Assembly (NCBI GenBank): GCA_004557645.1
Contig: SFGI01000036.1
Coordinates: 1-23,950, forward strand
Direction: 5' to 3'
DNA from: [Eubacterium] saphenum
GTDB taxonomy: Bacteria; Bacillota; Clostridia; Lachnospirales; Anaerotignaceae
DNA length: 23,950 bases
Shown here piece by piece: positions 1-6,825 of the stretch. Below the pieces are notes generated by a model, which saw only the letters and a program-made list of their open reading frames with translations, had not been told where the DNA came from and ran no database searches. The position numbers and the translations under genes were made by a program. Numbering within the stretch: the stretch's first letter is position 1; every line of letters begins with the position of its first letter.

Positions 1-2
1 TT

Positions 3-536
3 GAGCGTGACCCACACGGAAACGTACAGGTTTCTCTCATCGAGACAGAGCAGCTCCTCGCTGAAATGGTAGCTAAGAAGCTCGACGAATGGAAGAAGGA
101 TGGTATCTACACTGGCAAGTTTGCTACTCAGCACCACTTCTTCGGTTACGAAGGACGTTGCGCAGCTCCATCAAACTGGGACGCAGACTACTGCTACTCT
201 CTCGGCTTCAATGCTGCAATGCTGATTGCTGCTGGCAAGACTGGCTATATGTCTTCTATCCGCAACACATTCAAGCCTGCTGACGAATGGATTGCTGGTG
301 GTATTCCTATCACTGCTATGATGAACATGGAGAAGCGTTCTGGAGAAATGAAGCCTGTAATCAAGAAGGCCCTCGTACAGCTTTCTGGCAAGCCTTACAA
401 GTACTTCGTACGTCACCGCACTGAGTGGGCACGCAACACCAGCTTCATATATCCTGGTCCTATCCAGTACTTTGGCCCTGCAGAGGTTTGCGACCGTCCT
501 ACTATGACTCTCACTCTTGAGCAGGAAGATAAATAA
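3..536 (+). CDS. pfp: Pyrophosphate--fructose-6-phosphate 1-phosphotransferase, C-terminal part (5' end outside window)
   Basis: This is the last 177 codons of a pyrophosphate-dependent phosphofructokinase, a cytosolic glycolytic enzyme that interconverts fructose 6-phosphate and fructose 1,6-bisphosphate using PPi. The frame is open from base 3, well before the first internal ATG at 66, so the gene is cut by the window edge. Recognisable family segments are DPHGNVQVS near the start, HHFFGYEGR, the DADYCYSLGFNA block, and IQYFGPAEVCDRPT near the end. The long PFP form with this C-terminus is common in Bacteroidota and some other anaerobes. Wording and codon choice resemble Prevotella/Bacteroides, unlike the clostridial genes after position 900. 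A hairpin terminator follows at 613. The family call is firm; the taxonomic call is inference. Confidence 0.85.
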   Translation, partial: ERDPHGNVQVSLIETEQLLAEMVAKKLDEWKKDGIYTGKFATQHHFFGYEGRCAAPSNWDADYCYSLGFNAAMLIAAGKTGYMSSIRNTFKPADEWIAGGIPITAMMNMEKRSGEMKPVIKKALVQLSGKPYKYFVRHRTEWARNTSFIYPGPIQYFGPAEVCDRPTMTLTLEQEDK

Positions 537-612
537 TATCAAGCTACTGATAGATAAGCAGATGACAGACAACATCTAAATGATGATTGCCTCATCCTAT
601 AACATAGAAGCG

Positions 613-660
613 GAAGGCGAGCCGTGAATCTTTTTCACCACTTGCCTTTCACTTTTTTTT
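613..660 (+). terminator. Rho-independent terminator after pfp
   Basis: An arm at 614-628 pairs with 634-648 across a five-base loop. There is a small internal mismatch and at least one G-T pair. A run of eight T follows at 653-660. It separates pfp from the GH25 start at 674. Confidence 0.6.
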
Positions 661-673
661 CGCAAAAACAACT

Positions 674-1801
674 ATGGCCAATAGAAAAAACAACACCAAA
701 AGGAAGAAACTTCCACGCTGGGCTTGGTGGCTTGGCGGAACGGTCGTTGCTGCTATCTATATTGCCATATTCTATTATTTCTTTGTCGGACCTACTGGAT
801 TCCGATGGAGAGCCATCTACGGCGACGCCCAATACCCTGAAGGATATGAGACGCAAGGCATCGACATATCCCACCATCAAGGCGAGATCGACTGGGAACG
901 CCGCTTCGACCTGATGCAGAACCATTCCGGCGAGCATATCCTCAGCGGTGTTATCTGCGGAAAATACGGCTGCGATAACGTAGGCTTCCACATGGGTAAG
1001 GAGATCATCACCATTGATCTGAATACAAAGATTCCCGATGCAGACCTGCCTTGGTTGGAGGAAAAAGCCAACGAAGCCATTTGGACCAATGCCCCTGTGG
1101 GCATCCGCTATCCTTCCAAGGAAGAGCTGGATGCACTGGAATATCGCAGCAAAAAGGAACTGGAGGGACAGGTGCGTATCGTCAATGTAGGCGAATATGA
1201 CTGCTGCGCTTGCTGTGGCACTCATGTAAAACTGGCGGGCGAAATTGGGCAGATCAAGATCATCGGTGCCCAGAATTATAAAGGCGGCACAAGATTGGAG
1301 CTCCTTTGCGGCAAGCGTGCCCTGCAGGATTATCGGAAGAAAAACGATGTGGCAAATGAAGCAGGACGGCTGCTTTCTGTGCCCGGGGTGAAGACAGACA
1401 GTGCGGTGAAAAACCTGCTGGCGGAAAGAGATGAGCTGATCCAGACATTGAATCAGCTGAAATGGAAATATTTCACCCAGAAAGCGGAACAGGTGGCAGA
1501 GGGGACAGAAAATATCCTCTTTTTTGGAGATGGCTTGAACAGTAAGGATATGACCCATTTTGCAGACCTGCTGCTGAAAAAAGGCGCCAAACGCACAGCA
1601 GTGTTCTCTAAAAACGGGGAGGGCTTTGCTTTTGTGCTGCTGAGTACGGAAAAGGACGCACGCGCCTTTGCCGATGAAATGAAAGAGCCCTTTGGCTGCA
1701 AGGGCGGCGGCAAGCCCGATGCAGTACAGGGCAGAGTCAGTGCAGAAAAAAAAGAACTGAAGGCATTCTTTGAAGGCAAGGGATTCCTGATCGAAGAATA
1801 A
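674..1801 (+). CDS. Chimeric ORF: N-terminus of a GH25 lysozyme joined to an alanyl-tRNA editing protein (AlaX) lacking its N-terminus
   Basis: Two unrelated protein halves share one frame. Residues 1-75 are the start of a Bacteroidota-type GH25 muramidase: a basic tail, a membrane anchor at about 17-38, then FRWRAIYGD and GIDISHHQGEIDWE, which opens the GH25 barrel. Residues from about 71 on are a clostridial AlaX-type editing protein, which hydrolyses misacylated Ser- or Gly-tRNA(Ala) in trans. It has the zinc motif H84-x3-H88 (HSGEH), C180-x3-H184 (CCGTH), and a C-terminal DHHA1 domain with GCKGGGKPDAVQG near the end. The AlaX part lacks roughly its first 80 residues (family usually near 390 aa), and the GH25 part lacks nearly its whole catalytic domain. 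Neither half should work as drawn. See the junction entry; I expect two partial genes from two organisms. Confidence 0.8.
   Translation: MANRKNNTKRKKLPRWAWWLGGTVVAAIYIAIFYYFFVGPTGFRWRAIYGDAQYPEGYETQGIDISHHQGEIDWERRFDLMQNHSGEHILSGVICGKYGCDNVGFHMGKEIITIDLNTKIPDADLPWLEEKANEAIWTNAPVGIRYPSKEELDALEYRSKKELEGQVRIVNVGEYDCCACCGTHVKLAGEIGQIKIIGAQNYKGGTRLELLCGKRALQDYRKKNDVANEAGRLLSVPGVKTDSAVKNLLAERDELIQTLNQLKWKYFTQKAEQVAEGTENILFFGDGLNSKDMTHFADLLLKKGAKRTAVFSKNGEGFAFVLLSTEKDARAFADEMKEPFGCKGGGKPDAVQGRVSAEKKELKAFFEGKGFLIEE
881..901. other. Probable join between two genomes (chimeric junction)
   Basis: The peptide E-I-D-W-E encoded at 884-898 fits both the GH25 consensus (HxQGxIDWE) before it and the AlaX consensus (DWERRFDLMQxHSGEH) after it. 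The join can lie anywhere in this short shared stretch. Upstream genes look like Bacteroidota and downstream genes like Clostridia. There is no transposase, att site or repeat here that would explain a natural transfer. Confidence 0.75.
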
Positions 1802-1869
1802 AAATAGGAAAAAATAAGAAAATCGTAAGAAAGTATTTAAAAAAAAGAAAAACATCTTTCTTTAAAATA

Positions 1870-1878
1870 TGGTATCTT
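1870..1878 (+). promoter_or_regulatory. Possible extended -10 element before pepP
   Basis: TGG followed by TATCTT at 1873-1878 could be an extended -10 box, but no convincing -35 hexamer lies upstream in the A-rich gap. It would leave only about 15 bases of leader before the ATG at 1901. The call is weak. Confidence 0.25.
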
Positions 1879-1900
1879 TGTGGCGAAAGGCAGTGAAGAG

Positions 1901-3160
1901 ATGAAAGAAGCATTCAAAAAAAACAGAGAAAAGCTGCTGAACCGAATCGAAATGTTTTCGGCGGCGGTGTTATTTGCGGGAAAGGCGCCTTTCAAAAGAG
2001 GGGATGAGAAATACCCTTTTTCTCCTGACCGTAATTTTTACTATGCTACGGGTATCGACAGGGAGGATTGTATCCTGTTTTTGGCGAAAACCAGAACCGG
2101 CGTAGAGGAGACCCTTTATATCCCCAGAGAGAATGGCGTGATGGCAAAATGGGTCGGCGCTAACATGACGGCGGAGGAGGCAAGAGAAGCCAGCGGCATT
2201 GAAAACATCGGCTGGATCGACGAATTTGAAGGGGATTTTGCATCCTATATTTTCAAGAACGGCATCAAAAAGCTGTGGCTGGATATGGAAAACCGGGAGT
2301 GGGACGATATCCTTTCCCCCGCACTGGAATTTGCGGCAAAGGTACGCCGCAATGCTCCCCAGATGGTCTTTGGTGACCTTTATCAGGCTTTTAGTGAAAT
2401 GCGCCTCATCAAAGAGGACTGGGAACTGGAACGGATGCGGAAAGCCATGGACATCACCCGTTTGGGCATTGAAGCCATGATGAAAACAGCCAAAGCAGGC
2501 ATGAAGGAATATGAAGTGGAAGCTGCTTATGACTATACACTGATGAAAAACGGCGTGCGGGAAAAAGCTTTCCAGACCATCGCCGCCGGCGGCAAGCGGG
2601 GCACGATCCTGCATTATGTGGCGAATAACCAGCCTGTGGAGGATGGGGAGTTGATTCTCATTGACGCAGGGGCCCAGTGGGAATGGTACAATGGGGATAT
2701 TTCCCGCACCTTCCCCATCAACGGCAAATTTACAGAACGGCAGAAGCTGGTCTACAACATCGTTTTGGAAGGGCAGCAGAAGGTCATCGATGCCATCAAA
2801 CCCGGTGTGCCTTTTGCCGACTTGAATGAACTGCTGAAAGACCATTATTTCGAAGCGTTAAAGAAAATTGGCTTAGTTGACACAAAAGAGGATGTGGCGA
2901 AATATTATTACCATAGCGTGAGCCACTACCTTGGGGCGGAGACCCACGACGTAGGCCGATATGGCGACCGTATTTTGGAGCCTGGTATGGTTCTGACGGT
3001 GGAACCGGGTCTGTATATTGAAGAATGGGAGATCGGCATCCGCATCGAGGATGATGTACTGGTGACAGAAGAAGGCAATGAAGTGATGACTTCTGCCATG
3101 ATAAAAACGGTAGAGGAAATCGAAGCCTTTATGGCAGGTGAGTCCCATGACAGAGTTTAA
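1901..3160 (+). CDS. pepP: Xaa-Pro aminopeptidase, peptidase family M24B
   Basis: This is a cytosolic dimetal aminopeptidase that removes N-terminal residues preceding proline. It has 419 residues, with an N-terminal AMP_N domain (about 1-125, containing PFSPDRNFYYATGID) followed by the pita-bread M24 domain. The five metal ligands are visible: Asp at codon 2663 (LIDAGA), Asp at 2696 (NGDISRTF), His at 2924 (HSVSHYLG), and the glutamates in TVEPGLY and RIEDD. The frame opens at a GTG at 1880, but only the ATG at 1901 has a spaced ribosome site (AAAGG at 1886-1890), so I chose 1901. The 3' end overlaps the next gene by 14 bases, which implies co-transcription. Confidence 0.93.
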   Translation: MKEAFKKNREKLLNRIEMFSAAVLFAGKAPFKRGDEKYPFSPDRNFYYATGIDREDCILFLAKTRTGVEETLYIPRENGVMAKWVGANMTAEEAREASGIENIGWIDEFEGDFASYIFKNGIKKLWLDMENREWDDILSPALEFAAKVRRNAPQMVFGDLYQAFSEMRLIKEDWELERMRKAMDITRLGIEAMMKTAKAGMKEYEVEAAYDYTLMKNGVREKAFQTIAAGGKRGTILHYVANNQPVEDGELILIDAGAQWEWYNGDISRTFPINGKFTERQKLVYNIVLEGQQKVIDAIKPGVPFADLNELLKDHYFEALKKIGLVDTKEDVAKYYYHSVSHYLGAETHDVGRYGDRILEPGMVLTVEPGLYIEEWEIGIRIEDDVLVTEEGNEVMTSAMIKTVEEIEAFMAGESHDRV

Positions 3161-3845
3161 GGAAACAGACCTTTATGCACCCATCCGTGCCTTTTTGGAA
3201 GAAGAAGGCTATCAGGTGCAGGCAGAAGTAAAGCACTGCGATATTGCTGCGGTGAAAGACGGACAGCTGGTGGTAGTGGAGCTGAAAAAAGCCTTTAACC
3301 TGAAGCTGGTCTATCAGGCATTGGAACGGCAAAGCCTGACGGAGCAGGTATTCGTCGCTATTCCCCGTCCGAAAAAGGGGCAGTGGGAAAAGGCATGGAA
3401 GGATATGCTGCGGCTGCTGAAACGATTGGAGTTGGGCTTGCTGACGGTGGCGTTGGATAGTCCCTTGCAGACGGTGGATGTGGTGTTGGAGCCTTCCGAC
3501 AGCTTGGCATGGAAAAACCGCAAGAAGCGGGAACAGGTGCAGGCGGAAATGGAAAACCGCCAGATGGATGTGAACGTGGGCGGTATGACCAGACGAAAGA
3601 TCATCACAGCCTTTCGGGAAAAAAGCATCCGTTTGGCCTGTATTTTGGAACGGGAAGGACAGATTTCCACGGCGGCCCTGCGGGAAAGAGGCATGGAGGA
3701 TTGCGTCGGTATCCTCAGCAGGAATTACGATAAATGGTTCCGGCGGGTGGGAAAGGGCATCTATACCCTTTCAGAAAAAGGAAGAGAAGCCCTGGAAATG
3801 GAAGATTATGCAAAAACCGTAGCCTTTTATCGAAAGGAAAAGTAA
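3147..3845 (+). CDS. DUF2161 family protein, putative PD-(D/E)XK-type phosphodiesterase
   Basis: This is a 232-residue cytosolic protein. Its N-terminal third has a PD-(D/E)XK-like core: CDIAAVKDG followed by VVVELKK, giving the Asp and the E-x-K pair of nuclease-fold enzymes. The C-terminal part from about residue 145 (MTRRKIITAFRE through YTLSEKGREALE) reads like a winged-helix module. I recognise it as DUF2161, whose substrate is not established to my knowledge. The ATG at 3147 is preceded by AGGTGA at 3136-3141, which makes it a better start than the GTG at 3138. It overlaps the end of pepP. Function is inferred from fold motifs only. Confidence 0.8.
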   Translation: MTEFKETDLYAPIRAFLEEEGYQVQAEVKHCDIAAVKDGQLVVVELKKAFNLKLVYQALERQSLTEQVFVAIPRPKKGQWEKAWKDMLRLLKRLELGLLTVALDSPLQTVDVVLEPSDSLAWKNRKKREQVQAEMENRQMDVNVGGMTRRKIITAFREKSIRLACILEREGQISTAALRERGMEDCVGILSRNYDKWFRRVGKGIYTLSEKGREALEMEDYAKTVAFYRKEK

Positions 3846-3857
3846 GGAGGAATGGTC

Positions 3858-4235
3858 ATGTCCATACTTCAGGTTTTAGGAAATGTATTGTGGGTGATTT
3901 TTGGCGGTTTGATCTCTGCCATCGGCTGGCTTTTGGCAGGGTGCCTTTGCTGTATCACCATCATTGGCATCCCCATTGGGACCCAATGCTTCAAATTTGC
4001 AAGGATGGCCCTTTGCCCCTTTGGAAAAAAGATCTATTATGGCAATATGGGCTCCGGCTCTATTCTTTTAAATGTGATCTGGGTGCTGCTTTGCGGCGTA
4101 GAGCTGGCGTTGGCTTCTGTGGCAATGGGTATCACCTGCTGTCTGACCATCGTCGGGATCCCCTTCGGGCTGCAGCATTTCAAATTTGCCATGTTGGCAT
4201 TGACCCCCTTTGGCGCAGAGATTCGAGAGATGTAA
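3858..4235 (+). CDS. yccF: YccF domain inner-membrane protein
   Basis: This is a hydrophobic protein of 125 residues with two copies of a similar unit. Each has a pair of membrane segments (VLGNVLWVIFGG and LLNVIWVLLCGVE) followed by an I-G-I-P turn (TIIGIPIGTQCFKFA, TIVGIPFGLQHFKFA). That internal duplication is characteristic of YccF. Function is not established. Two ATGs are in frame; AAGGAGG at 3844-3850 sits one base from the first (3852) and seven bases from the second (3858), so I took 3858. It lies 12 bases after the DUF2161 gene and 5 bases before the DUF218 gene, inside the same run of genes. Confidence 0.88.
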   Translation: MSILQVLGNVLWVIFGGLISAIGWLLAGCLCCITIIGIPIGTQCFKFARMALCPFGKKIYYGNMGSGSILLNVIWVLLCGVELALASVAMGITCCLTIVGIPFGLQHFKFAMLALTPFGAEIREM

Positions 4236-4240
4236 GCGAT

Positions 4241-4918
4241 ATGAGAAGAATGGGAATTTGGGTGAAACGGGTGAGCATATGTCTGTTTTGCCTTGGTATG
4301 GTTGGAATTTTGACGGTATTTGGTCTGAGTTCCTATATGAAAAATCATACGGCGGCGTATATTCTTTCGGCAGAAGAAGCAGCGGATATGGATGCAGACT
4401 GCATCCTGATCTTAGGCTGTGGAGTACGGGAAGATGATACGCCAAGCCTGATGCTGCGGGACAGACTGGAAGCAGGCATCGCATTGTATGAAGCGGGGGC
4501 TGCGGAGAAGCTTTTGATGAGCGGCGACCATGGACGGAAGGAATATGATGAAGTGAATACCATGAAGGATTTCGCCATGGAACGGGGCATCCCCTCTGAA
4601 GATATCTTCATGGATCATGCAGGTTTTTCTACTTATGACAGTATGTATCGGGCGAGAGATGTGTTCTGTGCGGAGAAGGTCATCATCGTGACCCAGGCAT
4701 ATCACCTGCCCAGGGCATTGTATGTGGCGGAAAAATTAGGCTTGGAGGCTTATGGTGTGGCTGCTCTGGATGTGAATTATCACGGGCAAATGTATCGGGA
4801 ATTGCGGGAAATGCTGGCGAGAGCCAAGGATTTCTGCAGCGCATGGCTGCAGCCGGCACCGAAATATTTGGGAGAAGCTATCCCCGTCAGTGGAGATGGA
4901 AATTTGACGAACGATTAA
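4241..4918 (+). CDS. SanA/YdcF-like DUF218 membrane-anchored protein
   Basis: The 225-residue product has one N-terminal membrane segment (about residues 8-28, VSICLFCLGMVGILTVFGL) and a DUF218 domain. The domain shows DADCILILGCGVREDDTPS, RLEAGIALYEAGAAEKLLMSGD, and VTQAYHLPRALYVAEKLGLE, the pattern of SanA, ElyC and YdcF relatives. In enterobacteria, SanA and ElyC affect envelope integrity; the biochemical role here is unknown. The start at 4241 lies 5 bases after yccF and has only a weak ribosome site. An ATG at 4250 is an alternative. The length fits SanA (about 239 aa). Confidence 0.82.
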   Translation: MRRMGIWVKRVSICLFCLGMVGILTVFGLSSYMKNHTAAYILSAEEAADMDADCILILGCGVREDDTPSLMLRDRLEAGIALYEAGAAEKLLMSGDHGRKEYDEVNTMKDFAMERGIPSEDIFMDHAGFSTYDSMYRARDVFCAEKVIIVTQAYHLPRALYVAEKLGLEAYGVAALDVNYHGQMYRELREMLARAKDFCSAWLQPAPKYLGEAIPVSGDGNLTND

Positions 4919-4930
4919 GGAGGAATCAGA

Positions 4931-5251
4931 ATGATCGTAACGACAACAAACGGCATTGAAGGCAAGAAAATCGTAGAGTACAAAGGCATCGTATTTGGCG
5001 AAGTGATCTCCGGCGTCAATATGGTAAAGGACATCATGGCAGGGCTGACGAATATTTTCGGCGGTCGTTCCAATACATACGAAACGGAACTGATCGATGC
5101 CAGACAAAACGCTATCCGTGAAATGCAGGAAAGAGCGGCCCAGATGGGCGCAAACGCAGTTGTGGGCGTAGATATTGATTATGAAGTGCTGGGTGCGGAT
5201 AACGGCATGCTGATGGTAACTGCTTCCGGGACAGCAGTCAGATATGAATAA
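4931..5251 (+). CDS. YbjQ family (UPF0145) protein
   Basis: This is a complete 106-residue member of the YbjQ/UPF0145 family, sometimes called a heavy-metal-binding domain protein. Family signatures are GEVISGVNMVKDI near residue 24, the ARQNAIREMQERAAQMGANAVVGVDIDYE core, and a C-terminal TASGTAVR strand. The family forms ring-shaped oligomers; its cellular role is uncertain. An ideal ribosome site (AAGGAGG at 4917-4923, seven bases from the ATG) overlaps the stop of the DUF218 gene. It is the last gene of this plus-strand run and is followed by a bidirectional terminator. Confidence 0.9.
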   Translation: MIVTTTNGIEGKKIVEYKGIVFGEVISGVNMVKDIMAGLTNIFGGRSNTYETELIDARQNAIREMQERAAQMGANAVVGVDIDYEVLGADNGMLMVTASGTAVRYE

Positions 5252-5284
5252 ATGCGGAAAAGGCATCTGCTCATAAAAACAAAA

Positions 5285-5320
5285 AACCTCAGCTCCCATT
5301 GGAGTTGAGGTTCTTTTTTT
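5285..5320. terminator. Bidirectional rho-independent terminator
   Basis: A 12-bp stem (5285-5296 with 5301-5312), containing one wobble pair, closes a four-base loop. It is followed by CTTTTTTT on the plus strand, and the preceding A run makes a T tract on the minus strand. It sits between the convergent YbjQ and M23 genes and can serve both. Confidence 0.88.
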
Positions 5321-6324
5321 TATTCTTCGCCGAGATAATCTCTGGGGTTCTGGTAAACGCCGTTCAGCTGAATTTCATAGTGGCAATGGATCCCGCTGGA
5401 CATACCTGTGGTACCTGTGGTGCCGATGATATCGCCTCGTTTGACTTTGTCGCCAACGTTTACGTTCAATTCTGTACAGTGGGCATACAGTGTTGTGAAG
5501 CCGTTATAGTGATCGATCACCACATAGAAGCCGAATTCGGGATGGAATGTAGCCGTTGTGACTGTGCCTGCGGCAGTGGCATAGATGGGGATGATCTGGC
5601 TTTTGGTGGAGATATCCATACCATAATGCTTTCTGCCGTCGCTGATGGAAGCATCCGCAGTGGGGTTGAACTCTGTGGAAACGATTCTGCTTTCCACGGG
5701 CCAGCCGGTGGGGATGTTGTTCTGGCAAGCCAGAGCGTATGTGACATCTGCCGCCACGGAAGTGAAGGAAATGCCTGTTTCATCCATCATAGCGTTCATT
5801 TTATCCAGCTGTGTGGAAAGGGTAGATGCCTTGTTATAGGATGTGCTGATGATGTTTGTAAAAGTTAGGGTCACATCAGAGGTTTCCAGAGCAGTGGTCA
5901 CTGCTGTAAGGGCAGCGGAAGAAGAATCGGAAGGGCTCATGCTGTTGATCTGATCGTAAAGGTCATCCTTTACAGTCTGGATCTCGTTCATCTTTTGTTC
6001 CAGTTCTGTGGTTTTGTTCTGGATGGCATCGATATTTTCTGTATATTCGTTATTTTCATTCTGCAGCAGTTCCGCTCTCTGCTCCAGCTTACGGTTTTCC
6101 CGTTCTGTTTCCAAGAGCTGTTCTTCGGAAGCCTGCAGGTCTGTTTTCGTTTTCTGATAAGCGCCAACGGAGAAAACTGTGCCGCCTATCAGAACCGCTG
6201 CTGCTGCACAAATGGCTGCGGCATGGCGGATGCGGAAATGCAGTGTTTTCTGCTGACCTTTATGAGAAATATGAAGCGTCAGGAAATGCTTCTGGTGTTC
6301 TTCATGATTTTGATTTTCACTCAT
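5320..6324 (-). CDS. Membrane-anchored M23 family metallopeptidase with coiled coil
   Basis: The 334-residue product has a short basic cytoplasmic tail, one membrane segment (about 34-56, Ala-rich), a coiled coil (about 60-128, with many Glu, Gln and Leu), a linker, and a C-terminal LytM/M23 domain (about 228-330). Zinc and catalytic residues are present: H233-x3-D237 (HYGMD), H282 (YAH), and H313-x-H315 (HCHYE). M23 enzymes cut peptidoglycan cross-bridges, and this layout resembles surface cell-wall hydrolases. Because the motif is intact, it is probably active, unlike the degenerate EnvC/NlpD type. The ribosome site AAAGGTGAG lies about 11 bases upstream. It is transcribed alone from the promoter at 6366-6394. 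Confidence 0.92.
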   Translation of the reverse strand: MSENQNHEEHQKHFLTLHISHKGQQKTLHFRIRHAAAICAAAAVLIGGTVFSVGAYQKTKTDLQASEEQLLETERENRKLEQRAELLQNENNEYTENIDAIQNKTTELEQKMNEIQTVKDDLYDQINSMSPSDSSSAALTAVTTALETSDVTLTFTNIISTSYNKASTLSTQLDKMNAMMDETGISFTSVAADVTYALACQNNIPTGWPVESRIVSTEFNPTADASISDGRKHYGMDISTKSQIIPIYATAAGTVTTATFHPEFGFYVVIDHYNGFTTLYAHCTELNVNVGDKVKRGDIIGTTGTTGMSSGIHCHYEIQLNGVYQNPRDYLGEE

Positions 6325-6365
6325 ACGTGGGGTCTCTCACCTTTCTTTTATTCTGTCCAAAAAGT

Positions 6366-6394
6366 ATTATAATGGAAGAATACGGGTTTGTAAA
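6366..6394 (-). promoter_or_regulatory. Sigma-A type promoter for the M23 gene
   Basis: On the minus strand, TTTACA (6389-6394) is followed after 17 bases by a perfect TATAAT (6366-6371). The gene starts about 40 bases downstream. Confidence 0.8.
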
Positions 6395-6449
6395 CTAAAA
6401 ATTCATGAAAAATTCAAATATTGTAACAATTCGTTAATAATTGTGAGAG

Positions 6450-6478
6450 TGGACTTTGTGGGTATCATTTGTTATACT
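6450..6478 (+). promoter_or_regulatory. Promoter for the basic 90-residue protein (extended -10)
   Basis: TGGACT (6450-6455), a 17-base spacer, and TATACT (6473-6478) preceded by TGT. It is divergent from the M23 promoter, with about 55 bases between the two -35 boxes. Confidence 0.65.
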
Positions 6479-6518
6479 ATATAGATGTATAAAACTCTCA
6501 TAAGGAAGGGGGCTTTTC

Positions 6519-6791
6519 ATGGATCCAAAGGTGAAAACAGGCATCAGCGCAGCCCAGGTAGGGCTGAAAGCGGTCAAGACTGGCAAACAAGCACTGGATC
6601 TGAAGAAAAAACTGCCCGGTGAAAAGAAAAAGGCGACCCGGAAAGCCTTGCAAAGGGCGGCGAAAAAAGCAGCCAGACAGGCTTTGAAAGTGGAAAAGAA
6701 ACAAACCCGTAAAAAACGGAACCGAAAGGCTGTGAAGAACACCAAAAGCATAGGGCGTGTTGCTTTGGCGATCTGGAACAGATATTTTTAA
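6519..6791 (+). CDS. Small highly basic protein, unknown function
   Basis: This 90-residue product is not one I recognise. About 30 residues are Lys or Arg against four acidic ones. The middle (ATRKALQRAAKKAARQALK) looks like a long basic helix of the histone-H1 or nucleoid-protein kind, and the C-terminus ends in a short hydrophobic stretch (VALAIWNRYF). The segment VKTG is repeated near residues 5 and 19, suggesting a small internal duplication. The gene has its own promoter and a strong ribosome site (AAGGAAGGGGG at 6502-6512). It lies 34 bases before a membrane protein with a strongly acidic tail. Nucleic-acid binding or electrostatic partnering with that tail are both possible; neither is shown. 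Confidence 0.75.
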   Translation: MDPKVKTGISAAQVGLKAVKTGKQALDLKKKLPGEKKKATRKALQRAAKKAARQALKVEKKQTRKKRNRKAVKNTKSIGRVALAIWNRYF

Positions 6792-6825
6792 TCATAAATC
6801 ATAATAAATGAGGAGGACGCCACAA

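Noticed and set aside
674..1801. A genuine lysozyme/tRNA-editing fusion enzyme
   Set aside because: Neither domain is complete, the localisations conflict (membrane/exterior against cytosol), and the join sits on a peptide shared by both families. A chimera is simpler.
635..1855. Minus-strand open frame of about 406 codons across the join
   Set aside because: It spans the chimeric junction and lies antisense to motif-bearing AlaX. Its Phe-rich N-terminus comes from the A-rich gap at 1800-1860.
1873..1880. TATCTTTG, matching the Bacteroidota -7 consensus TAnnTTTG, as evidence of a second join
   Set aside because: An eight-base match to a loose consensus is easily due to chance in an A/T-rich gap. 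Genes on both sides (AlaX and pepP) look clostridial and no -33 TTTG is at the right distance.
5299..5868. Plus-strand open frame opposite the M23 gene
   Set aside because: It begins inside the bidirectional terminator and runs antisense to the catalytic HxxxD and HxH motifs of the real gene.
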